The notes under the pieces: model-generated
Told to the model about the DNA's origin: nothing
The model's input: the letters and a program-made list of their open reading frames with translations, nothing else
Database searches by the model: none
Source of the DNA: Morinoia aosen
Taxonomy: Eukaryota; Arthropoda; Malacostraca; Amphipoda; Talitridae
DNA: 64,000 nt
Direction: 5' to 3'
Assembly (NCBI GenBank): GCA_030386875.1
Contig: CM059569.1
Location: 46,973,842-47,037,841, forward strand
Shown: in pieces, positions 61,191 through 64,000 of the stretch
Numbering within the stretch: position 1 is the first letter of the stretch
How the letters are laid out: the number at the start of each line of letters is the position of its first letter
Position numbers and translations under genes: made by a program

Positions 61191-62582
61191 AACTACAGAA
61201 AAATCAGAATTCCTAAATATTTATCATACCTAATGAACAACAAACTGTAGCTCTGAGATTGCCTCGACTGATATACTCTACAATTGTCAAAACGAGAAAC
61301 CTCAAGATATAATAGAAAATGATTTGTCAAGGGTTAGTTTTTTATGGTATGAGAAGTTAAAAAACTCATGAGCTAAAATGGCATGAAAATGGGACGTTAA
61401 ATTGGTTCAAAAGTAGATTTTGAATATTTTATTAGTAAGTTTCTCGGCTACATGCACCTAAAATATTTGTTTACCGGGAGCTTGCGCGAGCAATCCGGCG
61501 AGCAAAGTAAGTGGAATTGAGAGTGTTGAAAAGGAGGACTATGTATATTCTGACAAGTATGAGTAACGGAAATGCATTCATTGCAACCATTAAAAATTAC
61601 ATAAAACAATGTCATTCAAGGATAATGCTTCAAAGAAGAATTAACTTAAAATTTAAACAGACAAATCAGAGACATATGCATTTGTGTTATCGAAGTTGAT
61701 CCGAGAAATATCACTATAGCTGCATAAATAAAGTCAAAATATAATTTACCAGAACCAAACGAACTTTAATTCATTACAGAGTACAAATAAGACTAAAATG
61801 AATTAAATTTATCGCCAAAATTAGTTAACAATAACATTTCATGAATAAAGTCAGATATTAAATTTTTTAAGATAACAGACTATAAAATGAAGAAGCGAAT
61901 GTTCAATAAGATGGAATACAGAGATTTAAACATTTGCGCAAAACAATTTAAATTGTAGGGCAGGAAGGTTTTAAAGTTTCACTCTTAGATGCTATTACAA
62001 AACAATAGCCAATTTGGACACACGTGCTTCATGAAACACTGAAATACAGTTTCATGAGTCATTAACGATCCGTTATGTAAAACATGACTGTTTCCCAAAA
62101 TGGGAAGTAGAATAAAACCGGGGTCGAAATTAAGCAGATAAGTTTTTAGATATCAGTATGAAATTGTCCTATGTGTATTTTGATATCAGAAACGGTTGAA
62201 GAACATCATTGACTGCATTCTTACGCAAACGAATCGTAAATAAAAACACCAAGGTTGCAGCTCTCAAAGTTAACAATTTGTACTGATTTGCACTGATGAT
62301 GAGCCTGGTGTTCGAAACGTTTACATTTTAAAACCTAAAAACGGTTAGTTTTATGCCTACAACTACGGTGGTGCTCATGCTATAGTGCCGGATAAAATAA
62401 GTAATGCATGAGTACGAAAATGAGCAACGCATTCCATGCCTATTTTCTAATTCAATGTTTGATGTGAACCTAACAAAAAGTAAGTTGTACACGTAAGTAG
62501 ACCTAAGGTTAAAATTTTCTAATAAATCAGCAATGTGCAAATTCACAAATTAAATTAAAAATAACATTTTCTAAGGGATGAA
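61191..62582. other. Intergenic region
   Basis: AT-rich; includes the 3' UTR of the METTL24-like gene on the minus strand, without a clear AATAAA in the first 350 bases. Nothing else recognised. Confidence 0.45.
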
Positions 62583-63477
62583 TTAGTTACTCTCGAATAT
62601 GTGGCGAATGAAATGAAGCTCTTGGAACATTGGAAGCGTCATGTTGTTGACTTTGAAGGCGCTTGTAGATTGCATATTGGGCATACAGTTGGCCAACCTG
62701 AAGCCCAGCGACATTAAGCTTTGAAGTACTTCGAAGACATCATACAGTTTCTGGCTAGAGTCCGTTGGGTTATCTTCGAACTTCAACAGGAATTTAAAGT
62801 GTGTCTCGATTGCAATTTGCTGAACATTGAGAAGAGCTGCTTTTGATTCGGGACTGGAAAATATCTGGTAGAAAATCTCCCACTCATCTCCCTCCACGTC
62901 AATTTTCAAGAAGCCTATTCTTGTTTGTGACAAATTTAAAATATCTAGGACACTGTTCAACGTGTGCTTTGAAATGGTCACTAATTTGATTTTATCTAAA
63001 GATTCCCCTTTTCCTAATGATTTAATAAGTTTAGTTTCTGTCTCAGGACTGAGCATTATATGCTTACTGGCTCCGTAACAGGAGTTACTCATGTTTCTCA
63101 TGGAAAAATCAAAGGAGTAGACTTTACAACCATAATGTACGGCTTCGTTGTCGAAAGAAAATTCATACCCAACGCCAAACGACACGACTATGCAAGATTT
63201 CGGCTTCGGCGTCACAGGCGAGTCCAGGCACACAGGTTTGAAGCCGTACAGCGAAGGTCGCTTCTTCGGACAGTAGCGCTTACCTCCCATATTTATCGTT
63301 TTTTTTGCACTTAAATGTCACTTGATGCATCATTTCATATACAGCTTTTGTAATCACATCCAATGCAGTGTCATTTGCACTCATTTCCAAGATATGAGTT
63401 AAATTAAAGTGTTGGTGCTGGTCACCGTCTCCCATCACTCTGCGAGATTCTGAAACATTTACCTGAAGAACCTTATA
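62583..63477 (-). CDS. METTL24-like methyltransferase (3' part, apparent frameshift)
   Basis: The main frame, 63290-62583, encodes 235 residues. CIVVSFGVGYEFSFDNEAV is a SAM-binding motif I of the METTL24 type, followed by YGCKVYSFDFSM and the FkbM-superfamily signature FLKIDVEGDEWEIF, all with the expected acidic residues. Upstream, a second frame (63477-63300, after acceptor TTCAG) reads FNLTHILEMSAND to EMMHQVTFKCKK, which is what the family shows before its Gly-Gly and VCLD segments. The two frames differ by one base at the eight-T run 63299-63306; seven T would join them. So this is either a sequencing or assembly indel, or a recent pseudogene. METTL24-like proteins are usually secretory-pathway proteins of unproven substrate; the N-terminal exons are not seen and probably lie beyond the right edge. 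Confidence 0.8.
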
Positions 63478-64000
63478 CTGAACTTAAGCGTTTTTAGAGG
63501 GCCATTCTACCATTAATGATTCAAGTTGAGGGTTATTTTTAGGGCTAACTTTTTTATGATGGTATCTTATCAGCAGTAGACCTGGAGTTAACCACAAAAT
63601 AGCTATTGAACGTGAATGTCTTTATTTGCATAACAGTCTGGTCATTTTCCAAAGCGCTCCTCTCATATTCTTAAGCATAAGCAAACAAATTAACTTGTGC
63701 GCTGTCGATAATGATACTTGATCACGAGTTTTATCCTTCCATTCTTAGTTAATTGCTCCCTGAAAGAGAGTGACAAACTTTAGAATATTGCAGCTGAGTT
63801 GAACACTAGTGTCTATATTGTTCACACATAGGAAAATTTTCACTCAGAAGCTGTTTACGTAAAAACAGTCAGAGCGATTGACTTCGTTTGAATTTAGCAC
63901 GAAAGGGAAATTGCTGGTGCAGTAGATCAACACACTGGAGGTCTTGATTTTGCTAAAATTTCCTCATTGTTTGGCGCCCAACAAAAACCAACTTCGTTTT
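63478..64000. other. Upstream intron of the METTL24-like gene (inferred)
   Basis: It follows an acceptor-type TTCAG (minus strand). An in-frame stop just beyond the acceptor supports its being intronic. No earlier exon was recognised before the window ends. Confidence 0.4.

Noticed and set aside
1..64000. CRISPR arrays, operons or prokaryotic defence systems
   Set aside because: Introns, LINEs and cuticle protein show an animal genome; the tandem repeats have no unique spacers of constant length.

Overview
The window is AT-rich eukaryotic DNA with few genes, GT-AG introns, many dispersed repeats and non-LTR retrotransposon remains. A Rebers-Riddiford (chitin_bind_4) cuticle protein, a TCAGTT initiator with a downstream promoter element, and short TTAGG runs make it an arthropod nuclear genome. 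A crustacean or a large-genome hexapod fits; no finer placement is supported.

Genes, left to right. (1) Minus strand, 263-1560: the first two coding exons of a mitochondrial Xaa-Pro aminopeptidase 3 (XPNPEP3/Icp55 type) that runs off the left edge. (2) Plus strand, 5105-15786: a complete six-coding-exon gene for a 325-residue type II membrane protein with an FkbM (Methyltransf_21, Star-like) domain. Its last intron holds an antisense, inactivated non-LTR retrotransposon (about 9850-12760). The 3' splice junctions of its exons 3 and 4 have each been tandemly duplicated. (3) Plus strand, 51666-54642: a cuticle protein with one chitin-binding domain and a very long Ser/Glu/Pro-rich tail. Its best first exon is at 21702-21782, 30 kb upstream, joined in phase and preceded by an initiator/DPE promoter. 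(4) Minus strand, 62583-63477: the C-terminal part of a METTL24-like methyltransferase, with an apparent one-base frameshift at a T8/A8 run.

The rest is intron or intergenic DNA. Recognisable repeats are a piggyBac-like MITE flanked by TTAA, two other inverted-repeat elements, a 104-bp near-perfect hairpin, four candidate tRNA-derived SINE heads, minisatellites with 14-, 22-, 24-, 41-, 82- and 91-bp periods, a higher-order 8 x 26-bp satellite belonging to a dispersed element, and a 147-bp, 92% identical duplication.

Genes 2 and 4 belong to related FkbM/METTL24-type Rossmann methyltransferase families but are far apart on opposite strands and show no sign of a shared operon or pathway. Genes 1 and 2 are divergent with 3.5 kb between their first coding exons. 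No new multi-gene system was found. The most unusual structures are the duplicated splice junctions and the long-range cuticle gene model.
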